Origin: Roseobacter insulae | Lineage (GTDB): Bacteria > Pseudomonadota > Alphaproteobacteria > Rhodobacterales > Rhodobacteraceae | Assembly (NCBI RefSeq): GCF_019375555.1 | Contig: NZ_JAHXDN010000008.1 | Coordinates: 62,001 to 126,000, forward strand | Length of the DNA: 64,000 bases | Direction of reading: 5' to 3' | In this document: positions 17,575 to 25,901 of the stretch, in pieces | Position numbering within the stretch: the first letter of the stretch is position 1 | Layout: every line of letters begins with the position of its first letter | Notes under the pieces: model-generated | The model's database searches: none | Told to the model about the DNA's origin: nothing | The model's input: only the letters and a program-made list of their open reading frames with translations | Made by a program: the position numbers and the translations under genes

Positions 17575-18369
17575 TTATCCGTAGACCGTTGAGACAAGGT
17601 CGCGCAGCGCCTGCTTCACATCCGCCTCATCGCTGAGCGGCTCGATGACCGCCGCCTCCAGCGCCTGAACGACGCCCATGCCACCGGCCATGAGCGTGGC
17701 CGCATAGATCAGCAGGCGGGTCGAGACACCTTCTTCAAGGTCCATACCGGACAGATTTCGGATGTGCCCTGCCAGCCGCACCAGCGGTGCGACGCGGCCA
17801 ACGTCCAGTCGGCTTTCGCAGGCGACTACTGCGATCTCGGTTTCCGGGTCCGGGAAGTCGAACGAGATCGACAGGAATCGTTGCCGGGTCGAGGGCTTCA
17901 GCCGTTTCAGCACGTTCTGATAGCCGGGGTTATACGACGCCACGAGCATGAAGCCAGAAGGCGCGGCGAGTTCCTCGCCCGTCCGGTCAATCATCAATGT
18001 GCGCCGCGTGTCGGTCAGCGGGTGCAGCACCACGGTCACGTCCTTACGCGCTTCGACCACCTCGTCGAGATAACAAATACCGCCCGTCCGCACCGCGCGG
18101 GTGAGCGGGCCATCGACCCAGACGGTCTCTCCGCCCTTGAGCAGGTAACGCCCGATCAGATCCGCCGCTGACAGATCGTCATGGCAGGCCACGGTGTAGA
18201 GCGGCTTGTCAAGCTGTGCCGCCATGTGCTCGACAAACCGGGTTTTGCCGCAGCCGGTCGGCCCCTTCAGAAGAAGGGGCAAACCGTTGTCATGGGCCGT
18301 CTCGAACAGGTCGCATTCGCGCCCGGCAGGCTGGTAGAACGGCAGGGTGGGTGCGGTTGCGATGTTCAT
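17575..18369 (-). CDS. norQ: AAA+ ATPase NorQ (MoxR family)
   Basis: A 264-residue MoxR-type AAA+ ATPase. Walker A reads GPTGCGKTRF at about residue 36, Walker B is ICYLDEVVEA, and the sensor 1 region is MLVASYNPGYQ. Family knowledge: NorQ with NorD forms a chaperone complex needed for active cytochrome c-type NO reductase. It sits between norB (3-bp gap) and norD (5-bp gap) in the canonical norCBQD order. The length matches the family. Confidence 0.96.
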   Translation of the reverse strand: MNIATAPTLPFYQPAGRECDLFETAHDNGLPLLLKGPTGCGKTRFVEHMAAQLDKPLYTVACHDDLSAADLIGRYLLKGGETVWVDGPLTRAVRTGGICYLDEVVEARKDVTVVLHPLTDTRRTLMIDRTGEELAAPSGFMLVASYNPGYQNVLKRLKPSTRQRFLSISFDFPDPETEIAVVACESRLDVGRVAPLVRLAGHIRNLSGMDLEEGVSTRLLIYAATLMAGGMGVVQALEAAVIEPLSDEADVKQALRDLVSTVYG

Positions 18370-18372
18370 GTC

Positions 18373-19722
18373 TTACTCTCCCGGAACAGGGGTTGCAGGG
18401 CCGGGGGTGATGACCTCGTCCTTCCGCACAACCAGCATGGCGTAGAGGAACAGCAATGCGCCAAGGACAACCGCCACCCCGGCGCCAAAGCGCATCAGGT
18501 AGAAGATCGACAGGCTGTCCTGCACCTCCATGTAATAGTCCCCGATCACCCGCTGCATGTGCGTCTGGATGGTGCCTGCAAAGGTCAGAACGAAGGTCAT
18601 GAAGGCCATGCCACCGGTCATCAGCCAGAAGGACGCCATGTTCAGCACCTGGTTATAGGGTGCGCGTTCGCGCAGCATCGGCATCGCATAGCTGAACATC
18701 GCAAGGTTCAGCGCTACATAGGCGCCGTAGAAAGCCAGGTGCCCGTGCGCTGCGGTGATCTGCGTACCGTGGCTGTAGAAGTTGACCCCGTGCAGCGTGT
18801 GCAGGAAACCCCAGACGCCCGCACCAAAGAAGGCGACGGTCGAAGACCCCAGCGACCACAGAAGCGCGGCCTTGTTGGGATGGTTCTTGCGCCCCTTCCA
18901 GACCATGACGAAGGCAAAGGACATCATCAGGAAGAACGGGATGACCTCGAAAGTTGAGAAGACCGACCCGACCCACTGCCAGTAACCGGGCAGGCCGATC
19001 CAGTAGAAGTGGTGGCCGGTGCCAAGGATACCGCTGAACAAGGCGGTCGCGACGATGACATAGAGCCACTTTTCCACCACCTCGCGGTCCACGCCCGTAA
19101 GCTTGAGCAGCAGGAACGCGAGGATCGCGGCCATGACCAATTCCCATGTGGCTTCGACCCACAGGTGCACGACGAACCACCAGTACATCTTGTCGAGGCT
19201 GAGGTTATCGGGGTTGATGAAGGCAAAGACCCACAGCAACGACAGCAGCCACAGGCCCATCAACAGCACCCCCGTGATCGCGGTTTTCTTGCCCGCCAGA
19301 ACCGTCATCGAGATATTGAGCAGGAAGATCAGCGCGGCCACGAGGATGCCGAACTTGACCCAAAGCGGTTGTTCAAGGAACTCGCGGCCCCCGTGGATTC
19401 CCACAAGGTAGGAGCCCACGGCCCCAAGCGTTCCCACCAGCAGGATGATCAATTGGAGATAGGCGAGCCTGGGCGACCAGATCTCGCGCTCCGATTCCTC
19501 GGGAATGAGGAAATAGGCCGCACCGAAAAAACCCAGCAGCAACCAGACGATCAGCGCATTGGTGTGGATCATGCGAATTACGTTGAACGGCAGGATTTCC
19601 GACAGAAAATTGGGCGAGACATAGATCCACCCGGCGACAAGGCCACCCAGCACCTGAACTCCGAACAGCGCCATCGCCGCGAGAAAGTACCAGTAGGCCA
19701 CTCTTTGTGATTGATATTTCAT
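18373..19722 (-). CDS. norB: Nitric oxide reductase large subunit NorB
   Basis: A 449-residue, 12-helix catalytic subunit of cytochrome c-dependent NO reductase (2 NO to N2O) in the cytoplasmic membrane. Haem and non-haem iron ligands are visible: IRMIHTNALIVWLL in helix 2, VVHLWVEATWEL with the His and the Glu residues near FeB, GTGHHFYWIG with the His pair, and AAHGHLAFYGAY with the last haem ligands. The absence of an N-terminal quinol-binding extension shows the cNOR type, consistent with norC beside it. It is translated 21 bp after norC. Confidence 0.97.
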   Translation of the reverse strand: MKYQSQRVAYWYFLAAMALFGVQVLGGLVAGWIYVSPNFLSEILPFNVIRMIHTNALIVWLLLGFFGAAYFLIPEESEREIWSPRLAYLQLIILLVGTLGAVGSYLVGIHGGREFLEQPLWVKFGILVAALIFLLNISMTVLAGKKTAITGVLLMGLWLLSLLWVFAFINPDNLSLDKMYWWFVVHLWVEATWELVMAAILAFLLLKLTGVDREVVEKWLYVIVATALFSGILGTGHHFYWIGLPGYWQWVGSVFSTFEVIPFFLMMSFAFVMVWKGRKNHPNKAALLWSLGSSTVAFFGAGVWGFLHTLHGVNFYSHGTQITAAHGHLAFYGAYVALNLAMFSYAMPMLRERAPYNQVLNMASFWLMTGGMAFMTFVLTFAGTIQTHMQRVIGDYYMEVQDSLSIFYLMRFGAGVAVVLGALLFLYAMLVVRKDEVITPGPATPVPGE

Positions 19723-19743
19723 GATGTTCTCCTTTCTCGCGGC

Positions 19744-20196
19744 TCAGCCCGCGTCGTTGGGCGGCCAGCCCTGCGTGTCGGTCTGATCGGCCCAACGCAG
19801 AAATTCCGCAAGGCCGCGGATATCTTCGTCGGTCATGTCATAGGCGGGCATTTGCCTGCGGCCTTCGATGCCGCTGGGCTGACTTTCGATCCAGGCTTTA
19901 AGCGTTTCAAACGCGTCTTCCGGACTGTCCTGCACGCCCCAGCGCGTCATTACGTTGCCGACTTCCGGGGCGAAATACGCGCCTTCGCCGTGCAGGCTGT
20001 GGCAATTGATGCAGGAGTTGCGCTCCCACACATGTTTGCCATGGATCACCGCTTCGCTCAGCGGCATGCCCGCGGTCGAGACGTTCACAACGTATCTGTG
20101 GGAGTGGACGGTCATCACGACAAAGACCACGACAAAGAAGATCGAGCCTCCGTAGAAGATGTTTCGCGCCCGCGATTTTGTGAGAAATTCCGCCAT
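19744..20196 (-). CDS. norC: Nitric oxide reductase cytochrome c subunit NorC
   Basis: A 150-residue membrane-anchored cytochrome c. The N-terminal helix (about residues 13-31) anchors it, the haem-binding motif CINCH is at residues 62-66, and the axial Met is probably in RRQMPAYDM. It feeds electrons from periplasmic cytochromes or pseudoazurin to NorB. Start 20196 was chosen because AGGAGG lies just before it and MAEFLTKSRA is the usual NorC N-terminus; 31 further in-frame residues upstream carry no signal. It is the first gene of the nor operon, with an Fnr/Nnr-type box about 67 bp upstream. Confidence 0.96.
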   Translation of the reverse strand: MAEFLTKSRARNIFYGGSIFFVVVFVVMTVHSHRYVVNVSTAGMPLSEAVIHGKHVWERNSCINCHSLHGEGAYFAPEVGNVMTRWGVQDSPEDAFETLKAWIESQPSGIEGRRQMPAYDMTDEDIRGLAEFLRWADQTDTQGWPPNDAG

Positions 20197-20256
20197 CCGT
20201 CGGCCTCCTTGAAATTCGGGATGACCGATTGATAGCTGCCTGTGCGTCGCCGGAGT

Positions 20257-20270
20257 TTGCGCTGCAACAA
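20257..20270. promoter_or_regulatory. Fnr/Nnr-type box between norC and the DUF1858 gene
   Basis: TTGCGCTGCAACAA fits TTG-N8-CAA with one half site (TTGCG) perfect for the NnrR/DNR consensus. The centre lies about 67 bp before the norC start and 54 bp before the divergent gene, so it could serve either promoter. A Crp/Fnr regulator is encoded 270 bp away. Assignment is by pattern only. Confidence 0.6.
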
Positions 20271-20317
20271 CGTTCCGGCGGATTTGCATCCTAGTCTGGT
20301 CCTACAAGGAGAACGCC

Positions 20318-20530
20318 ATGGCGCGCCCGAGACTGGATGATCCAGACCTGCCACTTTCTGATTTGATGACCCATTGGCCGGAAACCATCGCGGTGTTCAA
20401 TCGCCACAAAATGCTGTGCGTCGGTTGCCTGATCGGCCCGTTTCACACGATCGTGGATTGCTGCCGGGAATATGACCTGGACGAGACGGCATTCATTGCC
20501 GAACTGATGCGCGCGGCCGGAGTGGCCTAG
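20318..20530 (+). CDS. DUF1858-domain small protein
   Basis: A 70-residue soluble protein of the DUF1858 type, the small helical domain also found at the N-terminus of some ScdA/Ric and hybrid-cluster-like proteins. It contains a CVGC motif (MLCVGCLIG) and a later Cys pair (DCCRE), which could bind metal or sense redox. AAGGAGAACGCC before the ATG is a good ribosome site. It lies divergent from norC and converges almost directly on the Crp/Fnr gene. Such proteins commonly sit near NO-regulated genes; a role in NO or redox handling is inferred, not shown. Confidence 0.8.
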   Translation: MARPRLDDPDLPLSDLMTHWPETIAVFNRHKMLCVGCLIGPFHTIVDCCREYDLDETAFIAELMRAAGVA

Positions 20531-20534
20531 GCCC

Positions 20535-21251
20535 TCATCCCTGGCTAAGAACCACCAACGCATGCGGATCCAGTACCGTGATCCGTTTGCGTTTGCTCTG
20601 GACCAACCCCTGTTTCTCCCAGCCGCTCAGCAACCGGCTGACCGTGTGCAACGTGGTGGCCGTCAGTTCCGACAAATCCTGCCGGGTGATCGGGAAGTCA
20701 ATCTCGATCCCGTCTTCGACCTTGCGACCCGTCTGATTGATCAGCCGGAGTACGGCATTTGCGACACGTTGCTCGACCTGCAGGGTGGCCATCTCGACGA
20801 TGCGGTTGTTCAACTCACCCAGCCGCTTGCCGACGGTCTTATACGTCTCGGTGGAAAAACCGTCATACTCGGACACGAAGCGCCCCCACAGTCGCGTGGG
20901 CCAGCTCAGCACAACAGAATCTGTGGCCGTCATCGCGGTGGCGGGGTACGTGTCCTTGCCAATCGCCTTTGCGATACCAAGCAGCTGGCCCGCCGGGATA
21001 TGGAGCGCGGTCACCTGCTCGCCGGTCGGCGTGATACGCACCACGCGGACATAGCCATCAAGCAGCATGAAGAAGCGCTCGGCCACGGCTCCTTCGTCAA
21101 AGATCGCTACCCCCACATCATACCTGCGCGACGTCGCCTGATCGAGGATCGCACGGATCTCGCGCCGTTCCAGACGGGAGAACGGCGGCAGATGTTTCAG
21201 CAGGCTTTCATCCAGGCGCGGCAGGGTTTTGCGGGACGGCAATTCGTTCAT
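20535..21251 (-). CDS. nnrR: Crp/Fnr family regulator, NnrR/DNR type
   Basis: A 238-residue cAMP-receptor-like regulator: an effector domain at residues ~20-140 (FDEGAVAERFFMLLDGYVRVV), a dimerisation helix and a C-terminal helix-turn-helix with ITRQDLSELTATTLHTVSRL. The N-terminal part has no cysteines, so it is not an iron-sulfur Fnr; the type matches NO-responsive NnrR/DNR proteins. It would bind TTG-N8-CAA sites, of which two are seen here, before norC and before pseudoazurin. It is encoded between the two divisions of the cluster, a usual place for the denitrification regulator. NO sensing is assumed from family. Confidence 0.88.
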   Translation of the reverse strand: MNELPSRKTLPRLDESLLKHLPPFSRLERREIRAILDQATSRRYDVGVAIFDEGAVAERFFMLLDGYVRVVRITPTGEQVTALHIPAGQLLGIAKAIGKDTYPATAMTATDSVVLSWPTRLWGRFVSEYDGFSTETYKTVGKRLGELNNRIVEMATLQVEQRVANAVLRLINQTGRKVEDGIEIDFPITRQDLSELTATTLHTVSRLLSGWEKQGLVQSKRKRITVLDPHALVVLSQG

Positions 21252-21300
21252 GCAAACGTTGTGTCACATATCCAGTGCGCAACGCTACCGAATTGCACCG

Positions 21301-21309
21301 CCCCCCCCC
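21301..21309. repeat. C9 homopolymer tract in the nnrR-pseudoazurin intergenic region
   Basis: Nine consecutive C residues lie 50 bp outside the nnrR start and about 100 bp before pseudoazurin. Such runs are prone to slippage in replication and sequencing. Confidence 0.8.
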
Positions 21310-21329
21310 ACACGCAACTTTCAAAATCT

Positions 21330-21343
21330 TTGTCCCAGCGCAA
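21330..21343. promoter_or_regulatory. Fnr/Nnr-type box before pseudoazurin-nirK
   Basis: TTGTCCCAGCGCAA fits TTG-N8-CAA with the right half (CGCAA) perfect for the NnrR consensus. The centre is about 72 bp before the pseudoazurin ATG, compatible with an activator site at -41.5 if transcription starts ~30 bp before the gene. Probable target of the adjacent Crp/Fnr protein. Confidence 0.65.
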
Positions 21344-21408
21344 ACTCCGGCTTCCGCAAGTCGGTATTCTTCGGATCGACAAAAATGCTGATCTGAAAGG
21401 AAGCACCA

Positions 21409-21840
21409 ATGATCCGCGCACTTGCAACAAGCCTCTCGCTGGCCGCCCTGATGTCCGGTACCGCCTTCGCCGAGACGTTCGAAGTTCAGATGCTCAACAA
21501 GGGCTCTGATGGCGAACGCATGGTTTTCGAACCGGCGTTCATTCAGGCCGCACCCGGCGATACGATCAAGTTCATCGCCGCTGACAAGGGTCACAACGCC
21601 GAAGTCAACAAGGGGATGCTGCCCGAGGGAGCAGACACTTTCAAAGGCAAGATCAACGAAGAGATCGAGATCACTTTGATCGAAGAAGGCCTCTATGGCG
21701 TGATCTGCAAACCGCATTACGCCATGGGGATGGTGATGACCATTGCCGTCGGCGACGCAGAGGTGCCCGACGACTTCTTTAAAGGACGTGTGTCGCCCAA
21801 GGCCAAGAAACGCTTTGAGGCACAGCTCGGCAATCTTTGA
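21409..21840 (+). CDS. Pseudoazurin (blue copper electron carrier)
   Basis: A 143-residue periplasmic type 1 copper protein. A signal peptide ends at AFA-ET near residue 21. The four copper ligands fall at H62 (KGHNAEVN), C100 (YGVICKPH), H103 and M108 (AMGMVM), spaced exactly as in known pseudoazurins. It carries electrons to copper nitrite reductase and possibly to NorC. It lies 64 bp before nirK on the same strand, behind a Fnr/Nnr-type box, so the two are probably co-induced under low oxygen and NO. Confidence 0.96.
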   Translation: MIRALATSLSLAALMSGTAFAETFEVQMLNKGSDGERMVFEPAFIQAAPGDTIKFIAADKGHNAEVNKGMLPEGADTFKGKINEEIEITLIEEGLYGVICKPHYAMGMVMTIAVGDAEVPDDFFKGRVSPKAKKRFEAQLGNL

Positions 21841-21904
21841 CTGAATTTCAATGGCTGACAGGCGGATTGCCCGCAGCCAAAGCCAATCCCCAGAGGAGGG
21901 AACC

Positions 21905-23122
21905 ATGACCAAACTGATCAATCCTGGCCTGATGAAAACCAGCCGGCGCAACGTGTTACGTGGCAGCATGCTTGCCGGAGCTGCCGCAATGACCGGCGCC
22001 GCCGCGATGTCGGCTCCACGCAGTCCGAAAATGCATGGCATCAACGCGACGTCGTCCAGGCTCTACAGGGCGGCCGACCCGCAGTCTGCGGACAGCAATG
22101 CGAAACCGGCGGACCTCAGCGGTTACACCCGTGTCAAGCAGGAGCTCGTCGCACCCCCTTTTGCGCCCGCACACGAACAGGTCGCGACCGGCGGCCCTAA
22201 GATCGTCGAAATTACCATGGAGACCGAAGAACGCCTGATGGTCGTCGATGAGGACAACGGCGCAAGCGTCTGGGCGCTGACGTACAACGGCTCGGTCCCG
22301 GGGCCGCTCATCATCGTGCATGAGGGCGACATGGTCGAACTGACCCTTCGCAACCCCACCAGTTCCATGATGGAGCACAACATCGATTTCCACGCATCAA
22401 CAGGTGCGCTTGGTGGCGGTGGCCTGACCCACGTCTATCCCGGTGAGGAATGCGTGCTGCGCTGGAAAGCGACCAAGCCCGGTTGCTTTACCTACCACTG
22501 CGCGCCCGGTGGCGACATGATCCCCTATCACGTCACCCACGGGATGAACGGCGCCATCATGGTGCTGCCGCGCGACGGGCTGAAGGACAAGGATGGCAAT
22601 CCGCTGCGCTATGACCGCATCGCTTACTTCGGTGAGCAGGATTACTACCTGCCCAAAGACGAAAACGGCGACTACAAGACTTACGAAGCGGCGGGCGACG
22701 ATTATGCCGACAGTCTCGAAGCGATGCGTGGTCTGATCCCGACCCATTCGGTCTTTAACGGTGCCGTTGGTGCGCTGACCGGCGAGGGCGCGATCAAGGC
22801 CAATGTGGGCGAGACCGTGCTGATGGTGCACAACCAGGCCAACAGGGACTCGCGTCCGCACCTGATCGGTGGGCACGGCAACTATGTCTGGGAATCATCC
22901 TTCACCGACGCGCCATTGCAAGACATGGAGACATGGTTTGTCCGCGGCGGCAGCGCGGTGGCCGCGATGTATACCTTCGAACAGCCGGGGGTCTACGCCT
23001 ATGTGAACCACAACCTGATCGAAGGTGTGATGCTTGGTGCCACAGCGCATGTTGTTGTCGAAGGACAATGGGACAACGCCTTGATGGAGCAGGTCGTCGC
23101 GCCCCGCTCCTTCGAAGCCTGA
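21905..23122 (+). CDS. nirK: Copper-containing nitrite reductase NirK
   Basis: A 405-residue periplasmic enzyme reducing nitrite to nitric oxide. The N-terminus has a twin-arginine signal ([13 protein letters not shown]). Two cupredoxin domains follow. Type 1 copper ligands are H158, C199, H209 and M214; type 2 ligands include H163, H198 and a His in [10 protein letters not shown] near residue 343. The start at 21905 has GAGGAGGG upstream; an in-frame ATG at 21851 lacks this. Electrons would come from the pseudoazurin encoded just before. The C-terminus and length agree with the common clade I NirK. Confidence 0.97.
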   Translation: MTKLINPGLMKTSRRNVLRGSMLAGAAAMTGAAAMSAPRSPKMHGINATSSRLYRAADPQSADSNAKPADLSGYTRVKQELVAPPFAPAHEQVATGGPKIVEITMETEERLMVVDEDNGASVWALTYNGSVPGPLIIVHEGDMVELTLRNPTSSMMEHNIDFHASTGALGGGGLTHVYPGEECVLRWKATKPGCFTYHCAPGGDMIPYHVTHGMNGAIMVLPRDGLKDKDGNPLRYDRIAYFGEQDYYLPKDENGDYKTYEAAGDDYADSLEAMRGLIPTHSVFNGAVGALTGEGAIKANVGETVLMVHNQANRDSRPHLIGGHGNYVWESSFTDAPLQDMETWFVRGGSAVAAMYTFEQPGVYAYVNHNLIEGVMLGATAHVVVEGQWDNALMEQVVAPRSFEA

Positions 23123-23139
23123 GAACGGAGGACAGACCA

Positions 23140-23886
23140 ATGACCGCCGCCGCACCCCGATCCCTGTTCAACAGATCGTCCCTTCGACTTTTTGTTCTGG
23201 GTCTGGCAGCGGCGGGCACGCTCGGGGTCGCGCTGATACAGCGCGGCCCCGATCCTGCTTTCCTGCCCGAAATGGCGGCAAAGCCGGTCATGATGCCGGA
23301 CGGCCGCGCGCTCTATGCCCAACGGCATGAAGTCACGATCACCGAATGGAACAGATGTGCAATGGACGGCGCCTGCGACCTGACGCTGCGCGCGCGGCCC
23401 GATCAGGACCCGGGCAAAACACCCGCCACCGGGCTCAGCTATGTCGATGTCCAGCAATACGTGCGCTGGATCAGCAAGAAGACCCGAAACGACTTCCGCC
23501 TGCCAACGGCGTCTGAATGGGATGCGATGGCAGCATCGGTCCTGCCGGAGGCATCGGACCCGCTCTTCACCGATCCGTCGCTGACCTGGGCGTCCAGCTA
23601 CCTGATCGAAGGTCTGACGCCCCGTGCGCTGAAGCCCCAGGGCAGTTTTTCGACCTCACCCGAGGGGATTGCGGACCTGAATGGAAGTGTCTGGGAATGG
23701 ACGATGGAATGCTACAACGGCACTTCAGGCGGCGCAGCAACTGACCGCTGCCCGGCCTTTTTCGTGGGCGGAGAGCATCTGGCTGCAATGTCTTTCCTTG
23801 TGCGCGATCCGGCCCGTGGTGGCTGCGCGGTTGGAATGCCCCCGGCACATCTTGGAATGCGCCTGGTAAGTGACAAGGCGATCTAA
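23140..23886 (+). CDS. nirV: NirV, formylglycine-generating-enzyme-like protein
   Basis: A 248-residue protein with an N-terminal membrane or signal segment (residues ~14-30, LRLFVLGLAAAGTLGVAL) and an FGE-sulfatase/SUMF1-type domain. Conserved stretches are RHEVTITEWNRC, FRLPTASEWDAMA, GSVWEWTMECYNG and the late GCAVGMPPAHLGMRLV. nirV is regularly found right after nirK in denitrifiers, here 17 bp away, and is thought to help NirK maturation, though its chemistry is unproven. Cysteines are present but I cannot assign the FGE catalytic pair with certainty. Confidence 0.9.
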   Translation: MTAAAPRSLFNRSSLRLFVLGLAAAGTLGVALIQRGPDPAFLPEMAAKPVMMPDGRALYAQRHEVTITEWNRCAMDGACDLTLRARPDQDPGKTPATGLSYVDVQQYVRWISKKTRNDFRLPTASEWDAMAASVLPEASDPLFTDPSLTWASSYLIEGLTPRALKPQGSFSTSPEGIADLNGSVWEWTMECYNGTSGGAATDRCPAFFVGGEHLAAMSFLVRDPARGGCAVGMPPAHLGMRLVSDKAI

Positions 23887-24337
23887 GTATCGCAGTCTCC
23901 GCGGATTTTGAAGCTGCGGCAGGTGCAAACATCGACATCCTCGCTCCTGAGCATCACAATCTGTGTGACCAAACGTCGTATGCGCCCGCAGTTTCGGTCC
24001 GCAAATCAGCCAGTTGTGCGGTTGCAGCGATTGTCTGGTCTGGCGAAGCTGCACCGCAGCTTCAGATGCAATTGTCAACGGCGGCTTCTTTAATTGGGCC
24101 TTCGGGTCAAGCTCGCTTTCCCCCTTTCATGGGTCACGTCACTCATCCGGGTCACGCTCCTCTTAGCAGTCTGAGTGGTGCCACGGGGGGCCCACCGGTG
24201 CACGCATGGCCCGGATCGGCAGTGGAGAGCCTCGTTTGGGACGCGCTGCCCATTGCGCAGCAGTCAAACTCGGTTTCATCCACAGACCTCGTCCGGCGAG
24301 GACGATCCCGTTCAGGTTGGGTGGAGGGCGCTTAAGA
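23887..24337. other. Stretch without a gene between nirV and the IS110 remnant
   Basis: No open frame here has a credible start or family-like content. The sequence changes from the nir cluster to insertion-sequence debris at its right edge. No terminator hairpin with a T-run was found directly after nirV. Confidence 0.5.
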
Positions 24338-25090
24338 TCATACCGTACCCTCCACCATCACCGGGCGGAACTCGGTGCCATCTGTCCACATGCGGTGGAG
24401 AAGAATGGCCAGTTTGCGCGCGACAGCGACGACAGCGCGACGTTGCCCCTTGGTACGCATCAGACGCATCCCCCAGGATTTGATCTGCGATCCAGATCGG
24501 GGAACTGCCGGAAAATCTCAAGACGGCCATCCAACAGCGGCAACATGGCGTGCGCCAAGACCCCGTCGGCTTCGATGAAGGGGCGCACCAGGTCGTCGAA
24601 ACTGCCATGCTGGACCATCTGGGACAGGCGCAGTCCAAATATCTTCAAGAGGCCGCGAACCTCCTTCGCCAGATCGATTGTCCTGTAGAGCAAGGCTTTT
24701 CGGCAACTCAGCTGGGCGCGAGTTCCATGCGCTTCCCGGCTCTTCATGTGAACCGGACTGAACCAGCCAGTTCTCAGAAAATGAGCGATGCCGCGGGCGT
24801 CGTTCTTATCCGTCCTGTTCTGCATTGCCGACAAAGCGGCACTGACCTGGCGCGCTTCCATGCAGACGACATCAAAGCCATTGTTCTTAAGCCCGTAGAA
24901 CAAATGCTGGCTCATTGTGCCAGCCTCAAATCCGATCCTTGAAATCGGATGCGCGAAGCTCTCCAAACACTGGACGATCTCATCAACCTCACAGGCCATT
25001 TCACGCTCAACGGCAACGCCACCCCTCGCATCCACAATACACAGCGCATGATCGGAGGGATACATCCAGTCCGGCAAAGTACGCCATCAT
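24338..25090 (-). pseudogene. IS110-family transposase, internally deleted and frameshifted
   Basis: On the minus strand the fragment starts MMAYFAGLDVSLRS, shifts frame after about 15 codons, then runs on as a DEDD-type transposase N-terminus (FEAGTMSQHLFYGLKN, TDKNDARGIAHFLRTGWF). Near 24475 the match jumps straight to the C-terminal end (GQRRAVVAVARKLAILLHRMW) in another frame; the whole transposase_20 domain with PGVG-type motif is missing. With two frameshifts and a large internal deletion it is inactive. It marks past IS110 activity at the right edge of the denitrification block. Confidence 0.88.
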
Positions 25091-25314
25091 CATTCTGCCT
25101 TGTTCACAGACATCCTGTGATCCTATCGGGAGCCCGGCCTAACATCAGGGCCAGCCCAATTGCGCATGCTTTGGGCCGCAGTATGTGATGATGACGGGCA
25201 GCAAAAGATGGATGCTGCCCAGCGGAGAACAGCGGCATTGAACCCATTTCGTTGAAAAACTCCTGCTTGATCGGCAGGCAAACGGCTCATTCAATTCCCT
25301 TTAGGAGCAGGAGG

Positions 25315-25503
25315 ATGCGCCACGAGGGGACCAAGGCAGGAAGCTCCAGCGCGGCCGTTCTATGAGTTCTCGCTGGAAGATCATGTCCCGCAAGATCACT
25401 TGCTACGGTTGATTGATCGGTTCCTTGATCTCTGCAACATCCGTGTTCATATGTCGGATTTTTTAGCCATAAGGGACGCCCGTCGGTCGACCCCGAACTT
25501 TTG
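25315..25503 (+). pseudogene. IS1182-family transposase 5' fragment
   Basis: The plus strand encodes the conserved N-terminus of an IS1182-type transposase: FYEFSLEDHVPQDHLLRLI, DRFLDLCNIRVHMSDF, then after a frameshift SHKGRPSVDPELL. The match ends abruptly there. The upstream sequence contains GTTGAAAAACTC, like the ends of such elements. Only about 60 of ~450 residues remain. Confidence 0.8.
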
Positions 25504-25681
25504 AACTGTTTCCTCGCAAGCCCTTGGGATGTCTACGAAAAAGGCAATCTGTTGGCGAAGAAAACAGTGCTAAGAAATGTATTCAGCACGCCACTGGCGA
25601 CCGGCAGGAAAGAAGGGTTCCGAACGCCGCAAGTCTCTGTAATATTTGGATTTTTAGATGCCGGTATAGAGAAATGTGAAA

Positions 25682-25767
25682 TGGTGCGGATGAGAAGACT
25701 CGAACTTCCACGGGTGTTACCCCACAGCGACCTCAACGCTGCGCGTCTACCATTCCGCCACATCCGC
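25682..25767 (-). tRNA. tRNA-Leu (anticodon GAG)
   Basis: The minus strand folds as a class II tRNA: acceptor GCGGATG pairs with CATCCGC, discriminator A, encoded CCA. The D-arm reads TGGCGGAATGGTAGACGC; the anticodon stem CAGCG/CGCTG encloses TTGAGGT with anticodon GAG (25732-25734). A long variable arm is followed by the T-arm with TTCGAGT. It lies next to insertion-sequence fragments, a common site for integration. Confidence 0.95.
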
Positions 25768-25830
25768 ACGCTTGAGAAGGTCCAGCGTCTTTAGCCTGCT
25801 CCGGGCGTCTTGTGAAGAGCCATTTTCATC

Positions 25831-25862
25831 AAAATACCCCGGCAGTTGGTTCTGCCGGGGTA
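25831..25862 (-). terminator. Rho-independent terminator after the peptidoglycan-binding protein gene
   Basis: Read on the minus strand, TACCCCGGCAG and CTGCCGGGGTA form an 11-bp perfect stem around AACCAA, followed by TTTTGATG. It lies 40 bp past the stop of the upstream gene and before tRNA-Leu. Confidence 0.8.
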
Positions 25863-25901
25863 CCGTGTTGGGTCAGGATATCGCCGGTTGGTGGCGCAGG
25901 C

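Noticed and set aside
21252-21290. A third Fnr/Nnr box controlling the Crp/Fnr gene itself
   Set aside because: Only one half site (TTGCG) is visible; the second half at N4 spacing is absent.
24338-25503. Possible CRISPR or repeat array in the low-coding region
   Set aside because: No regularly spaced repeats are present; the region is explained by insertion-sequence fragments.
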